Below, piece by piece: positions 21,779 through 30,200 of a stretch of 64,000 nt of DNA; within the stretch, counting starts at the first letter, position 1, and every line of letters begins with the position of its first letter. A model generated the notes under the pieces. It saw only the letters and a program-made list of their open reading frames with translations. It was not told the DNA's origin and made no database searches. Made by a program: the position numbers and the translations under genes. The stretch covers positions 248,001 to 312,000 of the forward strand of contig CALSRT010000003.1 of assembly GCA_943788825.1 (NCBI GenBank), written 5' to 3'. Origin of the DNA: UBA4582 sp002389265. GTDB lineage: Bacteria > Pseudomonadota > Gammaproteobacteria > Pseudomonadales > Azotimanducaceae.

Positions 21779-22351
21779 TTAGAGAAAACTAGACCGCATT
21801 TTGATGCCCCAACGACCATCCTGCTTGATCAGTACATACAATGAATTGTAAGCGCCAATTTCCGACCCATCGGCGCGTAAGCGCTGGAAGCGTGTGTTGA
21901 CGTGTACCTTCGTATCACTCAGCGTCGTGATCTGGCGATCTAGCCAGATACTCTTGTGCCAACCGGTGGCCGGCAAGTTTTTAAACAGCGCTTCATGGTC
22001 CCGAATGGCATCCTCGGCGGTTGTCCAACTGCGCATAACGCCGCCGGCGAGCCGAAAGTGTGGAAAGTGATAGGTCGCGGCATGAGCGACGGGGTCTCGG
22101 CCGCTGAAGGACGTCATAAAGTCGTCGAGTACCACCATGACCGCCTGCTCGATGGCTGCAGTAGCCGCCGCAGCGCTAGCGCCTGCGGCGGAACTAGCGC
22201 CTGCGGCCGAACTAGCGCCTGCGGCGGAACTAGCACCAGCGGCTGCATCAACTGCTGCGGCCGGATTAACTTCCGTAGACGCCGCAGCACTCATGGCCAT
22301 AGACGACATCAACAGGATGCCGAGTGATAGGGCGATGGGCAAAATATTCAT
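21779..22351 (-). CDS. Exported SnoaL/NTF2-like protein with an Ala-rich repeat linker
   Basis: The 190-residue product has a signal peptide (MNILPIALSLGILLMSSMAMSAAA). An alanine/serine-rich linker built on GASSAA repeats follows (about residues 34-62), then an NTF2-like domain: IEQAVMVVLDDFMTSFSGRD, FPHFRLAGG, DRQITTLSDTKVHVNTRF and the terminal GRWGIKMRSSF. Such domains are used for ligand binding or small isomerase reactions. The function is unknown. The linker is encoded by an 18-bp DNA tandem repeat (22181-22234) and its length may vary among strains. Confidence 0.75.
   Translation of the reverse strand: MNILPIALSLGILLMSSMAMSAAASTEVNPAAAVDAAAGASSAAGASSAAGASSAAGASAAAATAAIEQAVMVVLDDFMTSFSGRDPVAHAATYHFPHFRLAGGVMRSWTTAEDAIRDHEALFKNLPATGWHKSIWLDRQITTLSDTKVHVNTRFQRLRADGSEIGAYNSLYVLIKQDGRWGIKMRSSFL
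22181..22234. repeat. 18-bp tandem repeat, three copies, inside a coding region
   Basis: On the plus strand the unit GCCTGCGGCGGAACTAGC occurs at 22181-22198, 22199-22216 (one substitution) and 22217-22234. On the coding (minus) strand it gives the GASSAA hexapeptide repeat. The unit length keeps the frame. Confidence 0.85.
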
Positions 22352-22385
22352 TGAAACTCCTCGAGCATGGGTTGGGTCGTGGCGA

Positions 22386-22724
22386 TCAGATCAGCCGCGC
22401 GCCGTTGGGTACATTTGAATCAGGGACTGCCAAGACGATGGCGCCATCTTCGCGGTGGAAGCCAGTGACCAGGCATTCTGACATCAAGGGACCGATTTGC
22501 TTGGGTGGAAAGTTGACGACCGCGATGACCTGCTTGCCCAATAGTTCGTCGCGGCCATAAAGGTCCGTGATCTGTGCGCTGGACTTTTTCACGCCCACAT
22601 CGGCACCAAAATCTACTCTGAGTATCCATGCCGGTTTGCGGGCTTCCGGGAATGCTTCTACCCCGACAATGGTCCCGACTCTGAGCTGAACCTTCTGAAA
22701 ATCATCCCATTCAATATGTTGCAT
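22386..22724 (-). CDS. csaA: CsaA-like tRNA-binding domain protein
   Basis: This 112-residue single-domain protein has the OB-fold tRNA-binding domain shared with the C-terminus of MetRS and with Arc1/EMAPII. Visible features are VQLRVGTIVGVEAFPEARKP, ILRVDFG, SSAQITDLY, LLGKQVIAVVNFPPKQIGP and the terminal PNGARL. Homologues called CsaA act as chaperone-like proteins that bind tRNA or peptides. Its length is typical. It is on the same strand as the NTF2-like gene with a 34-bp gap, so the two may be cotranscribed. Confidence 0.9.
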   Translation of the reverse strand: MQHIEWDDFQKVQLRVGTIVGVEAFPEARKPAWILRVDFGADVGVKKSSAQITDLYGRDELLGKQVIAVVNFPPKQIGPLMSECLVTGFHREDGAIVLAVPDSNVPNGARLI

Positions 22725-23018
22725 TCAATGACCCGCTTAAGTCTGGTGCTTCCGGTTCACGGTCGCCATCCGTGGAGTTTAGGCACAGCTGCTGGTGATA
22801 TCAACAAAGCGGCCGGTAAGCTGAATAGAGGTCAGTCGCGCCGACATTTGCTAGGATGTATCGACGAGTGGGTTTGATAGGCGACGCGGCAGTTGGACAA
22901 CGGCGCTGGTGGCGTGATTATGGATAAGCATCCACGCCATATTAAGCGCGCAAGCCGATCAGGCAGGCCCTTGATAAACACTATAGCCACGGGTCGGCGC
23001 AGAACAGGAACAGGGTTG

Positions 23019-24203
23019 ATGGACGCACAACACATACTGGTGAGTGGCGCTGGCATTGGCGGTTTGACGGCGGCGTTGTGCCTAGCGCAAGCGGGGCATA
23101 GGGTCGAGGTGTTCGAGCAAGCCGCCATCTTGGCGGGAGTGGGTGCGGGCATCCAGCTGAGTGCCAATGGTATGCGCGTAATGCATCATCTGGGGTTGCT
23201 GCCGAAAATAGCCGCTTTGAGCTTTCTGCCCGAAGGCGTTGAGATGCGAGACTGGCGCAGCGGTCAAGTGATTGCCTCGACGACTTTGGGTGCAGAAGCG
23301 CAGACGCGCTTCGGCTTCCCCTACTTCCATATCCACCGCGCCGACCTGATATCGGTGTTGCTGCAAGGGATTCGTGAGAATGCCAGTATTCAGTTGCATA
23401 TAGGTTCTGCGGTGGAGGGCTTCAGTCAATCCGAGTCACAGGTCAGTGTCACCGTGAATGACCAGACCCACAGGGCGGATCTGCTGGTGGGGGCTGATGG
23501 GATTCATTCGCGAGTACGAACCGGCTTGTTTGGTGCCGAGGCGCCGACTTTTACCGGCAATGTGGCCTGGCGTGGCTTGGTCCCAGCGAGCCTCTTGCCC
23601 GAAGATCTAGTGCGGCCAGTCACGACGGCCTGGTGGGGGCCGGGTAAGCATTTTGTGCATTACTTCGTGCGTCAGGGCGAGTTGGTAAATTGTGTCTGCG
23701 TGGTGGAAAAGACCGGCTGGGATACGGAGTCCTGGACAGCTCGGGGTGACCTCCAAGAGCTACAAACAGATTTTGCCGGCTGGCATGGAGCGATCCAGAC
23801 GCTAATAGAGCATATGGACCCGCGAGAGTGCTATAAATGGGCGTTGTTTGATCGACCACCGATGCCACAGTGGGGCCGAGGTCGAGTCACACTATTGGGC
23901 GATGCCTGTCACCCCACGTTACCTTTTATGGCACAGGGCGCAGTCATGGCCATTGAAGACGGCGCGGTGTTGGCGCAGTGCCTGGCAGCGGAGGGCTCGG
24001 TTGCGGCGGCCTTGGGGCGCTATGAAAATATTCGGCGCAAGCGTACCGCATCTGTTCAGCGTGGCTCAAGGCGGAATGCCCGCGTATTCCATCTGGATGG
24101 TCTTCAAGCGCGGCTCCGAAATAGTGCCGCGAAGTTTGCCAGCTCGGCGATGATGGATAGTATTTACAGTCACAATGTTTTTGCGGAATTCGAACCCGTC
24201 TAA
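23019..24203 (+). CDS. FAD-dependent aromatic-ring hydroxylase (salicylate/3-hydroxybenzoate hydroxylase-like)
   Basis: This 394-residue group A flavin monooxygenase has the Rossmann motif VSGAGIGGLTAAL at the N-terminus. The central DG motif is VGADGIHSRVR and the second FAD motif is LLGDACHPTLPFMAQGA. These enzymes hydroxylate phenolic acids with NADPH and oxygen. The open frame starts at 22893, but ATG 23019 begins immediately before the FAD motif and has AGGAACAGGG upstream. A VOC-family gene follows on the same strand after about 100 bp, so the pair may be a small catabolic operon. The substrate cannot be told from the sequence. Confidence 0.88.
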   Translation: MDAQHILVSGAGIGGLTAALCLAQAGHRVEVFEQAAILAGVGAGIQLSANGMRVMHHLGLLPKIAALSFLPEGVEMRDWRSGQVIASTTLGAEAQTRFGFPYFHIHRADLISVLLQGIRENASIQLHIGSAVEGFSQSESQVSVTVNDQTHRADLLVGADGIHSRVRTGLFGAEAPTFTGNVAWRGLVPASLLPEDLVRPVTTAWWGPGKHFVHYFVRQGELVNCVCVVEKTGWDTESWTARGDLQELQTDFAGWHGAIQTLIEHMDPRECYKWALFDRPPMPQWGRGRVTLLGDACHPTLPFMAQGAVMAIEDGAVLAQCLAAEGSVAAALGRYENIRRKRTASVQRGSRRNARVFHLDGLQARLRNSAAKFASSAMMDSIYSHNVFAEFEPV

Positions 24204-24311
24204 GTCTGCAGTTGAAGCGCCGGATTATCCCGCTGCTGTCAGTCTGTGGGGTGTTAAGCGCCTTAACTCAGCGACGAATAGAACCCATTTCAAATAGCAG
24301 GAGTGTGATCA

Positions 24312-24995
24312 ATGAATAAAGTGGAAGGCTTGCATCATTTGGCTATTAGCACCGGTGACATGAAGGCACAAATCGAATTTTTCACTGAGAAAATCGGTAT
24401 GCAACTCCAGGCCCTGTATTGGATGCATGGGGTTGAGAATACTAAACACTGCTTCTTACGTTTGAATGACGAGAGTTCTATTGCCTTTGTGCATAACCCG
24501 GACATCGAACAGATCGCCTCACACATTGGTCAGTCTCATGCGGGCAATGCCGGTGCCAATAGCGCGCCGGGGACCATGCAACACCTGGCTTTCAAAGTGA
24601 AGGATGATGAGGCGTTGTACCATATGCGCGATCGCTTGCGGAGCCATGGCATACCCGTATTGGGGCCGATCGAGCATGGGCTTTGCCGATCAATTTATTT
24701 TGCGGGTCTGGAGAACATGACCCTGGAATTCGCCTACTCGAACGAACCTATCGATAATAACGTCTGGGTAGATCCGGAAGTAGTTGAATTGTTGGGTATC
24801 AGCGCCGCTGAGTTGGCACGATACAAACAACCTGCTGACTACCTTGATCAGGGTGGCCAGGTAGCTCAACCCGCCGCTGATACGCCGGGCCCACATATGA
24901 CGAATTATCCGCCAGGGGCTTATGCGCGAGTGATTAGCATTCCTGATGATGTGGTGCTCAACATGGTGGACAGTACGCCGCCGGTGAAGGCCTAA
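24312..24995 (+). CDS. VOC-superfamily protein (glyoxalase/extradiol dioxygenase-like)
   Basis: This 227-residue protein contains the paired beta-alpha-beta-beta-beta units of the vicinal oxygen chelate fold. Likely metal ligands are the His in GLHHLAISTGD, the His in MQHLAFKVKD and the Glu in MTLEFAYS. The C-terminal 60 residues (from YKQPADYLDQG) form a non-VOC tail seen in some catabolic members. A role in ring-cleavage or glyoxalase-like chemistry downstream of the flavin hydroxylase is plausible but not shown. The start has GCAGGAGTG upstream. Confidence 0.85.
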   Translation: MNKVEGLHHLAISTGDMKAQIEFFTEKIGMQLQALYWMHGVENTKHCFLRLNDESSIAFVHNPDIEQIASHIGQSHAGNAGANSAPGTMQHLAFKVKDDEALYHMRDRLRSHGIPVLGPIEHGLCRSIYFAGLENMTLEFAYSNEPIDNNVWVDPEVVELLGISAAELARYKQPADYLDQGGQVAQPAADTPGPHMTNYPPGAYARVISIPDDVVLNMVDSTPPVKA

Positions 24996-24998
24996 ACG

Positions 24999-26909
24999 TT
25001 ACGGCGGGTTCTGTGTGTTGCTGAGCCTGTAGTCTTGCAGGTTTGGGGTATGGGTCATGTGCCAATAGTCCACCAGGCGCCAGGGGGAGTTTGACACAAC
25101 GCGGCCGTGGCGATTCTTATACCAGTTATTGACGCCAGGGTGGGTCCAGACCATGCGATTATGTTCCGCATCTACCCGCGCATTGTATTCATCGTGTGGG
25201 TCTTGACGGACTTCCATTCGGCGCTGACCAGACTCGATGAGCCCGATCAGACACTGGGCAATGTAGCGCGCCTGGCACTCGATGTGGAAGATCAGGCTGC
25301 CGCCGTGACCCAGATTGGTATTGGGGCCATAGAAAAAAAACAGATTGGGAAAGTCGGGCGTGCTCATGCCTAAGTAGGCCCTGGCATCGTCGTTCCAGGT
25401 GTCGGCAAGGGTCTTGCCCGCAGCGCCGGTCACAGTGATAGGCCAAAGGAATTGATGAGCCTGAAAGCCAGTGGCATAGATGATGACATCAGCCTCGTGT
25501 TCGATACCCGAATCATCCACCACCCCTTGACGTGTCACGCGCGAGACGCCGGATGCTAACAAGTGAACATTTTCCTGCTGCAGTGCCGCGCACCAGTGGT
25601 TGTCGATCAGCATGCGTTTCGCGAAGGGTGGATAGTCAGGGATGACTTTGTCCAACAATGCCTGATCACCGTTCAGAGCCTCCGTGAGGTTGCGAATGTA
25701 GACCTGTCGATGGCGCTCGTTTTCGGCATTCAAGGAGCGTTCCGGGTGGGGCCAATCGGGGTCGGTGTGGATAGAATCCCAGATGCCATCGCCATAGGCC
25801 CAAAACAGCTTGAATCGATACCAGTTTCGGTAGAACGGGACATGGGTCAGCAACCATTGCTTACCCGGCCCAACCTGGCGGTGATAGTCCGGCAAAATTC
25901 GAATCCAATGTGCAGAGCGTTGAAAGATAGTCAGTTCGCTAACCGCTTTGGCAATCTCTGGTGCAAATTGCATGGCCGAGGCCCCTGTACCGATGACGAC
26001 AACCCGCTTGCCCGCCAAGTCGACGCCGTGGTCCCATTGGCTCGAGTGAAAGGCTGGGCCCTGGAAGTCGGTCTTGCCCGCAAACTCAGGCACCATGGGT
26101 CGATTTACTTGACCTACGGCGCTCAAGACAATATTCGCCGTGTCCAAGGTCTCATTGCCATCGATGTCGCGGCTGACGACCTGCCAGTGTTGAGTTTCTT
26201 CTTGCCAGGTCAGGCTGATCACCTCGGTGTTCAGCCGCGTGTCTTCAAGCAGGTTGTACTTTGTGGCGACGTCATTGATGTAATGGTAAAGCTCGTCCCG
26301 CTTGGAATAGAACCCTGACCATTGGGCATTGGGTTCAAAGGAGTAAGAGTAGAAGTGATTGGGCGTGTCGACACCGCAGGCAGGATAGGTATTTTCATAC
26401 CAGGTGCCACCCAGGGCCGGATTCTTTTCGAGAATCACAAAGGGCAGGCCAAGCCGCTGGCATTCGATGGCGGCGCAGACGCCCGACAGGCCACCGCCGA
26501 CGATAATGACCTTAAAGTCGTTTAATATTGCTGGCGCAGGTTGGGTTTGCCACTGGACCCTTTGCCGGGCGGAATCCATGAAACCCATATCTTCCAAAAG
26601 CATCGGCACATATTCTTCTGCGACGTCTTCGCCCACCAAGACTGATGCCAATTGCTGCATGATCAAGGCGCTTGGCAGGGTGGGTAAGGCCCCTTCGTGG
26701 TCCGTGATTAAGGCCAGAGCCTGATCCCGAATCTCTTGCTGCCGGGCAAGCGACATTTTGCGAGTTCCGTCGATGTCGCCTCGTGAGGGACGTTCGGGGT
26801 TTGCAAGTATCGACAAGTCACCGCTCAGTTGGGCAATCGCGATCAGCAAGGTGGGAATGTTAGCCTCTTGCAGCGCAGCTTTCAGGTTTGCTGTATCAAT
26901 GGCTTGCAT
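24999..26909 (-). CDS. Baeyer-Villiger monooxygenase of the 4-hydroxyacetophenone monooxygenase (HAPMO) type
   Basis: About 636 residues from ATG 26909; an in-frame ATG at 26969 would overlap the upstream gene. A helical N-terminal extension of about 130 residues (NIPTLLIAIAQLSGDLSIL) precedes the first dinucleotide motif VIIVGGGLSGVCAA. This extension is characteristic of HAPMO (about 640 residues). The BVMO fingerprint FQGPAFHSSQWD fits F-x-G-x3-H-x3-W, and the NADPH motif VVVIGTGASAMQFAP follows. Such enzymes convert ketones to esters using FAD, NADPH and oxygen. It probably shares a transcript with the membrane protein gene upstream. Confidence 0.9.
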   Translation of the reverse strand: MQAIDTANLKAALQEANIPTLLIAIAQLSGDLSILANPERPSRGDIDGTRKMSLARQQEIRDQALALITDHEGALPTLPSALIMQQLASVLVGEDVAEEYVPMLLEDMGFMDSARQRVQWQTQPAPAILNDFKVIIVGGGLSGVCAAIECQRLGLPFVILEKNPALGGTWYENTYPACGVDTPNHFYSYSFEPNAQWSGFYSKRDELYHYINDVATKYNLLEDTRLNTEVISLTWQEETQHWQVVSRDIDGNETLDTANIVLSAVGQVNRPMVPEFAGKTDFQGPAFHSSQWDHGVDLAGKRVVVIGTGASAMQFAPEIAKAVSELTIFQRSAHWIRILPDYHRQVGPGKQWLLTHVPFYRNWYRFKLFWAYGDGIWDSIHTDPDWPHPERSLNAENERHRQVYIRNLTEALNGDQALLDKVIPDYPPFAKRMLIDNHWCAALQQENVHLLASGVSRVTRQGVVDDSGIEHEADVIIYATGFQAHQFLWPITVTGAAGKTLADTWNDDARAYLGMSTPDFPNLFFFYGPNTNLGHGGSLIFHIECQARYIAQCLIGLIESGQRRMEVRQDPHDEYNARVDAEHNRMVWTHPGVNNWYKNRHGRVVSNSPWRLVDYWHMTHTPNLQDYRLSNTQNPP

Positions 26910-26938
26910 GGTGAACTCAAAATCGAACGACAGGGAGT

Positions 26939-27340
26939 TTATATCATGCCTAATAGTCTTGCTGCACACCAGGGTGAGGCCGCTGTGACGAGCAGAACTA
27001 AAACCATCAGGTTGCCTTCGGAGAGATTAAAACGTTCACTGATCGTCTGCCAGGATTGATGCAGGACAATGCGGCCTAAGAGATATTCTAAGGCCATCGT
27101 TAAAGCGACCCAGAAACAGCCAATCAGCAGATAGAGCTCCTCGGGTAAATGACCAAGCCAGGGCAGTGTCAAATAGGTGATGACACCGATCAGAATCGAC
27201 AGACTGAGTCCACTGAGGGTTAAGGCCGGGCGTGGGCCAAGCCAAGGGGTCAGCAGCTTGTCGCGGCTGACGCCATTGAGCACAGCGCCGGCGGCCATCA
27301 ACAGCCAGAGCAAAAACACCTTCAGCAACAACAGCGTCAC
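26939..27340 (-). CDS. Small integral membrane protein of unknown function
   Basis: The 133-residue product is strongly hydrophobic, with four predicted transmembrane segments (about residues 3-23, 40-60, 68-90 and 110-130). Short polar loops include NGVSRDKLLTPWLGPRPAL, and a basic cytosolic stretch (RIVLHQSWQTISERFNLSEG) lies before the last helix. I do not recognise the family. Its stop lies 29 bp before the preferred start of the Baeyer-Villiger monooxygenase on the same strand, so the two are probably cotranscribed. Confidence 0.65.
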   Translation of the reverse strand: MTLLLLKVFLLWLLMAAGAVLNGVSRDKLLTPWLGPRPALTLSGLSLSILIGVITYLTLPWLGHLPEELYLLIGCFWVALTMALEYLLGRIVLHQSWQTISERFNLSEGNLMVLVLLVTAASPWCAARLLGMI

Positions 27341-27613
27341 GCCTTGGACGCGCTATGTTGTCGAGGCCTGATGGCTCGAATGCTAATTTTTTGAAAGCGT
27401 GGTTGTGAGGCTGACAGCAATGGTTTTACCCTCGGTTTGTGAGTCCTGAGTTCTGCCTAACAGGTTATCCCCCGGTCGGTGCTAACCTCTTGATGGGCGA
27501 CAATTATCTTTAATTATGGCGGCTTACTGCACGGTTGCGCAGCAGCGTGGCGTTGGCAGAGGGTCGGTTTTTGTGGTTTAGTATTCGCCAACATCACCCA
27601 TTCGAGGCATACC

Positions 27614-28498
27614 ATGGCGTCCGTTACGGCTAACGATATATTGATTGAGTACGATACTTTCGGTGAACCTGCCGGTCGCCCCTTATTGCTCATCATGGGC
27701 CTCGGTGCTCAGATGACCCGGTGGCGTAGCGAATTGTGTGAGCTGCTGGCGGCACAAGGCCATTATGTGATTCGTTTTGATAATCGGGATGTGGGTTTGT
27801 CGCAGAAATTTGGCGCGGCAGGCATGCCTGATATGGCCAAAATTTTTGCCCAAGCGATTGCCGGCGAGCCAGTCTCGGCGGCCTATTCCTTGTCAGATAT
27901 GGCCAATGATGCCGCCGCTTTACTGACGGCACTGGACATTCAGGCGGCACATATTTGTGGTGCCTCACTGGGTGGCATGATCGTTCAGGTCATGGCTTTG
28001 GAACATGGTTCTAGGGTGAAGTCGATGACGTCAATTATGTCGACCACAGGCGACCCCACCTTGCCGAAAGCGACACCTGAAGCGATGGCGGCACTGATGA
28101 GTCCCGCTGGGAAAAGTCTTAAAGAGGTCCTCGATCGAGCGGTGAAAAATGCCGCGGTGATTGGCGGTCCTGGCTTCCCCGCGCCGGAGGCTGAGATACG
28201 GGCGTTGGCACAGAGTGATTATGAGCGCAGTTTTTATCCTGAAGGGGTGGCGCGCCAGATGGCCGCAGTCGCGGCAACGGGCAACCGCCGTCCCAGGCTC
28301 GAGAAATTGGTGATGCCGACCCTGGTGATTCATGGACAAAATGATCCGTTGATCCCTGTATCTGGGGGAATGGACACTCACGCAGCAATCCAGGATGCGG
28401 TACTCAAAGTGTTTGAGGGCATGGGCCATAATCTGCCACAACCATTGTGGGGTGGCATCGTTGAGGCTATCTCGACACATACACGGGCACATGATTAG
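27614..28498 (+). CDS. Alpha/beta-fold hydrolase
   Basis: This 294-residue cytosolic hydrolase has a complete triad: the nucleophile Ser in GASLGGM (G-x-S-x-G), Asp in HGQNDPLIP and His in GMGHNLP. The oxyanion region LLLIMGLGAQMTRW and FDNRDVGLS are typical of the esterase/lactonase-like subgroup often found beside Baeyer-Villiger monooxygenases, where such enzymes hydrolyse the ester product. It lies between two monooxygenase genes, which makes that role attractive but unproven. Confidence 0.88.
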   Translation: MASVTANDILIEYDTFGEPAGRPLLLIMGLGAQMTRWRSELCELLAAQGHYVIRFDNRDVGLSQKFGAAGMPDMAKIFAQAIAGEPVSAAYSLSDMANDAAALLTALDIQAAHICGASLGGMIVQVMALEHGSRVKSMTSIMSTTGDPTLPKATPEAMAALMSPAGKSLKEVLDRAVKNAAVIGGPGFPAPEAEIRALAQSDYERSFYPEGVARQMAAVAATGNRRPRLEKLVMPTLVIHGQNDPLIPVSGGMDTHAAIQDAVLKVFEGMGHNLPQPLWGGIVEAISTHTRAHD

Positions 28499-28519
28499 AT
28501 TGGTGTCTTTGCACCCCCT

Positions 28520-28547
28520 GGCTAGGCGCCCCCGGCTAGGCGCCCCC
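28520..28547. repeat. 14-bp tandem duplication in the gap after the hydrolase gene
   Basis: GGCTAGGCGCCCCC occurs twice in direct succession (28520-28533 and 28534-28547), just after the stop of the hydrolase gene. It is GC-rich and has no obvious terminator structure. Confidence 0.7.
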
Positions 28548-28664
28548 GATTGCTACTGACCTAAAGATCAGCATGGATGATGACAATATATCAGACTGAT
28601 GCTGAAGATCTCTGAACAGGGTAAGCTGACTACCCAGGTTTTAGCTTTGAACAGGTTGACGATT

Positions 28665-30179
28665 ATGAATCATTTTGACGTTGTTATCGTGGGTGCCGGT
28701 TTGTCCGGTATCGGTGCTGCGTACCATCTCCAGGACCGATGTCCGGGTAAGACCTATGCCATTCTTGAAGGGCGCACTGAGGTCGGTGGAACCTGGGATC
28801 TGTTTCGCTATCCCGGCATTCGCTCTGACAGCGACATGTATACCTTGGGTTACAGTTTTAAACCCTGGCGCGAGGCGAAGGCGATTGCCGATGGTCCCGC
28901 AATTCTGAAATACGTTAATGAGACCGCCGATGAGAATCACATTCGGCAGCATATTCGTTTTAACCATCTGGTGAAATCAGCGGCCTGGTCAACGGCAGAC
29001 GCCTGTTGGACAGTGACTGCGGCCACTGGAGATCAAGGGGATCTGGTCCAGTTTCAATGCAATATGTTGCTCATGTGCAGTGGTTATTACAGCTATAAGT
29101 CAGCCCATACCCCCGAATTCGATGGGTTAGAGGATTTTCAGGGCAAAATTGTTCACCCTCAGTTTTGGCCCAAAGACCTAGATTACAAAGGTAAAAAAGT
29201 GATTGTGATCGGCAGTGGTGCGACGGCCATGACGCTGATCCCAGCCATGGCCAAGGAGACAGCGGCGATTACGATGTTACAGCGCTCACCCACCTATGTG
29301 GTCTCGAGCCCGGCGGAAGACAAGATTGCCAATACCCTGCGCAAGTATCTGCCGGAAAAGGTCGCCTATTCAATCAGTCGTTTTCAGAAGACCTTGCTGC
29401 AAGGCATCCTCTACAAGCGCACTCGAACCCAGCCAAAGAAAATCAAAGCCTGGCTGCTGAACATGGTCAGAAAAGAATTGGGGCCTGACTATGATGTAGC
29501 GAAGCATTTCACGCCCACCTACAACCCTTGGGACCAGCGCATGTGTCTGGTGCCTGATGGCGACCTGTTTGGTGCCATTCGCTCCGGTAAGGCAAAGGTG
29601 GTTACTGACCATATCGATCGATTCACGCCGACGGGTATCAAACTGCAGTCAGGCGACGAACTCGAGGCGGATATCATCGTAACTGCCACGGGGCTTAATT
29701 TAGAAGTTCTGGGGGGGGCTACCTTCACTATCGATGGTGAGGCGGTAGACTTTGCTAAAACCTTTACCTACAAGGGCATGATGTATTCGGGCATCCCGAA
29801 TCTTGTACAGACCTTCGGCTATGTGAATGCGTCCTGGACCTTGCGCGCCGATCTGACTTCCGAGTACGTGTGTCGACTGATCAACCAGATGGATGCGACC
29901 GGCACCCGCCAGTGCACCCCACACCTGCGTGCGGAAGATCAAAATATGCAGCAGCGCCCCTGGATTGACGATTTTTCAGCCGGCTATATGACACGAGTAA
30001 TGCACCTGTTCCCGAAGCAGGGTGATCATATTCCCTGGCAGAACACCCAGAACTATAAGCTCGATAAGAAGATGATTCGGCATGCGCCCCTGGAAGACGG
30101 CGCACTGATTTTTGATAACGGCGAGTCTATGGCAAGCCATCAGGCAGAACTGGTCAATGCGCCAGACCGCGCAGCGTAA
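28665..30179 (+). CDS. AlmA-like flavin monooxygenase (Baeyer-Villiger fingerprint)
   Basis: The 504-residue enzyme has an FAD motif VVIVGAGLSGIGAA, the segment GTWDLFRYPGIRSDSDM that is nearly identical to what I recall of Acinetobacter AlmA, the BVMO fingerprint FQGKIVHPQFWP, and the NADPH motif VIVIGSGATAMTLIPAMAK. AlmA-type enzymes are implicated in long-chain alkane oxidation, probably by subterminal Baeyer-Villiger chemistry. The frame begins at 28599, but ATG 28665 gives MNHFDVVIVGAG, the natural family start. It probably uses a long-chain ketone or alkane; the real substrate is inferred. Confidence 0.88.
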   Translation: MNHFDVVIVGAGLSGIGAAYHLQDRCPGKTYAILEGRTEVGGTWDLFRYPGIRSDSDMYTLGYSFKPWREAKAIADGPAILKYVNETADENHIRQHIRFNHLVKSAAWSTADACWTVTAATGDQGDLVQFQCNMLLMCSGYYSYKSAHTPEFDGLEDFQGKIVHPQFWPKDLDYKGKKVIVIGSGATAMTLIPAMAKETAAITMLQRSPTYVVSSPAEDKIANTLRKYLPEKVAYSISRFQKTLLQGILYKRTRTQPKKIKAWLLNMVRKELGPDYDVAKHFTPTYNPWDQRMCLVPDGDLFGAIRSGKAKVVTDHIDRFTPTGIKLQSGDELEADIIVTATGLNLEVLGGATFTIDGEAVDFAKTFTYKGMMYSGIPNLVQTFGYVNASWTLRADLTSEYVCRLINQMDATGTRQCTPHLRAEDQNMQQRPWIDDFSAGYMTRVMHLFPKQGDHIPWQNTQNYKLDKKMIRHAPLEDGALIFDNGESMASHQAELVNAPDRAA

Positions 30180-30200
30180 GCGACAGGGTCCGGGTTGATG

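Noticed and set aside
21473..21844. 123-codon plus-strand frame spanning the gap between ovoA and the NTF2-like gene
   Set aside because: It starts inside ovoA antisense and ends inside the NTF2-like gene antisense. A hydrophobic stretch in the middle is suggestive, but there is no ribosome binding site or family match.
25563..26318. 251-codon frame opposite the HAPMO-like gene
   Set aside because: It is the antisense shadow of the NADPH-binding part of the monooxygenase and has no recognisable motif or ribosome binding site.
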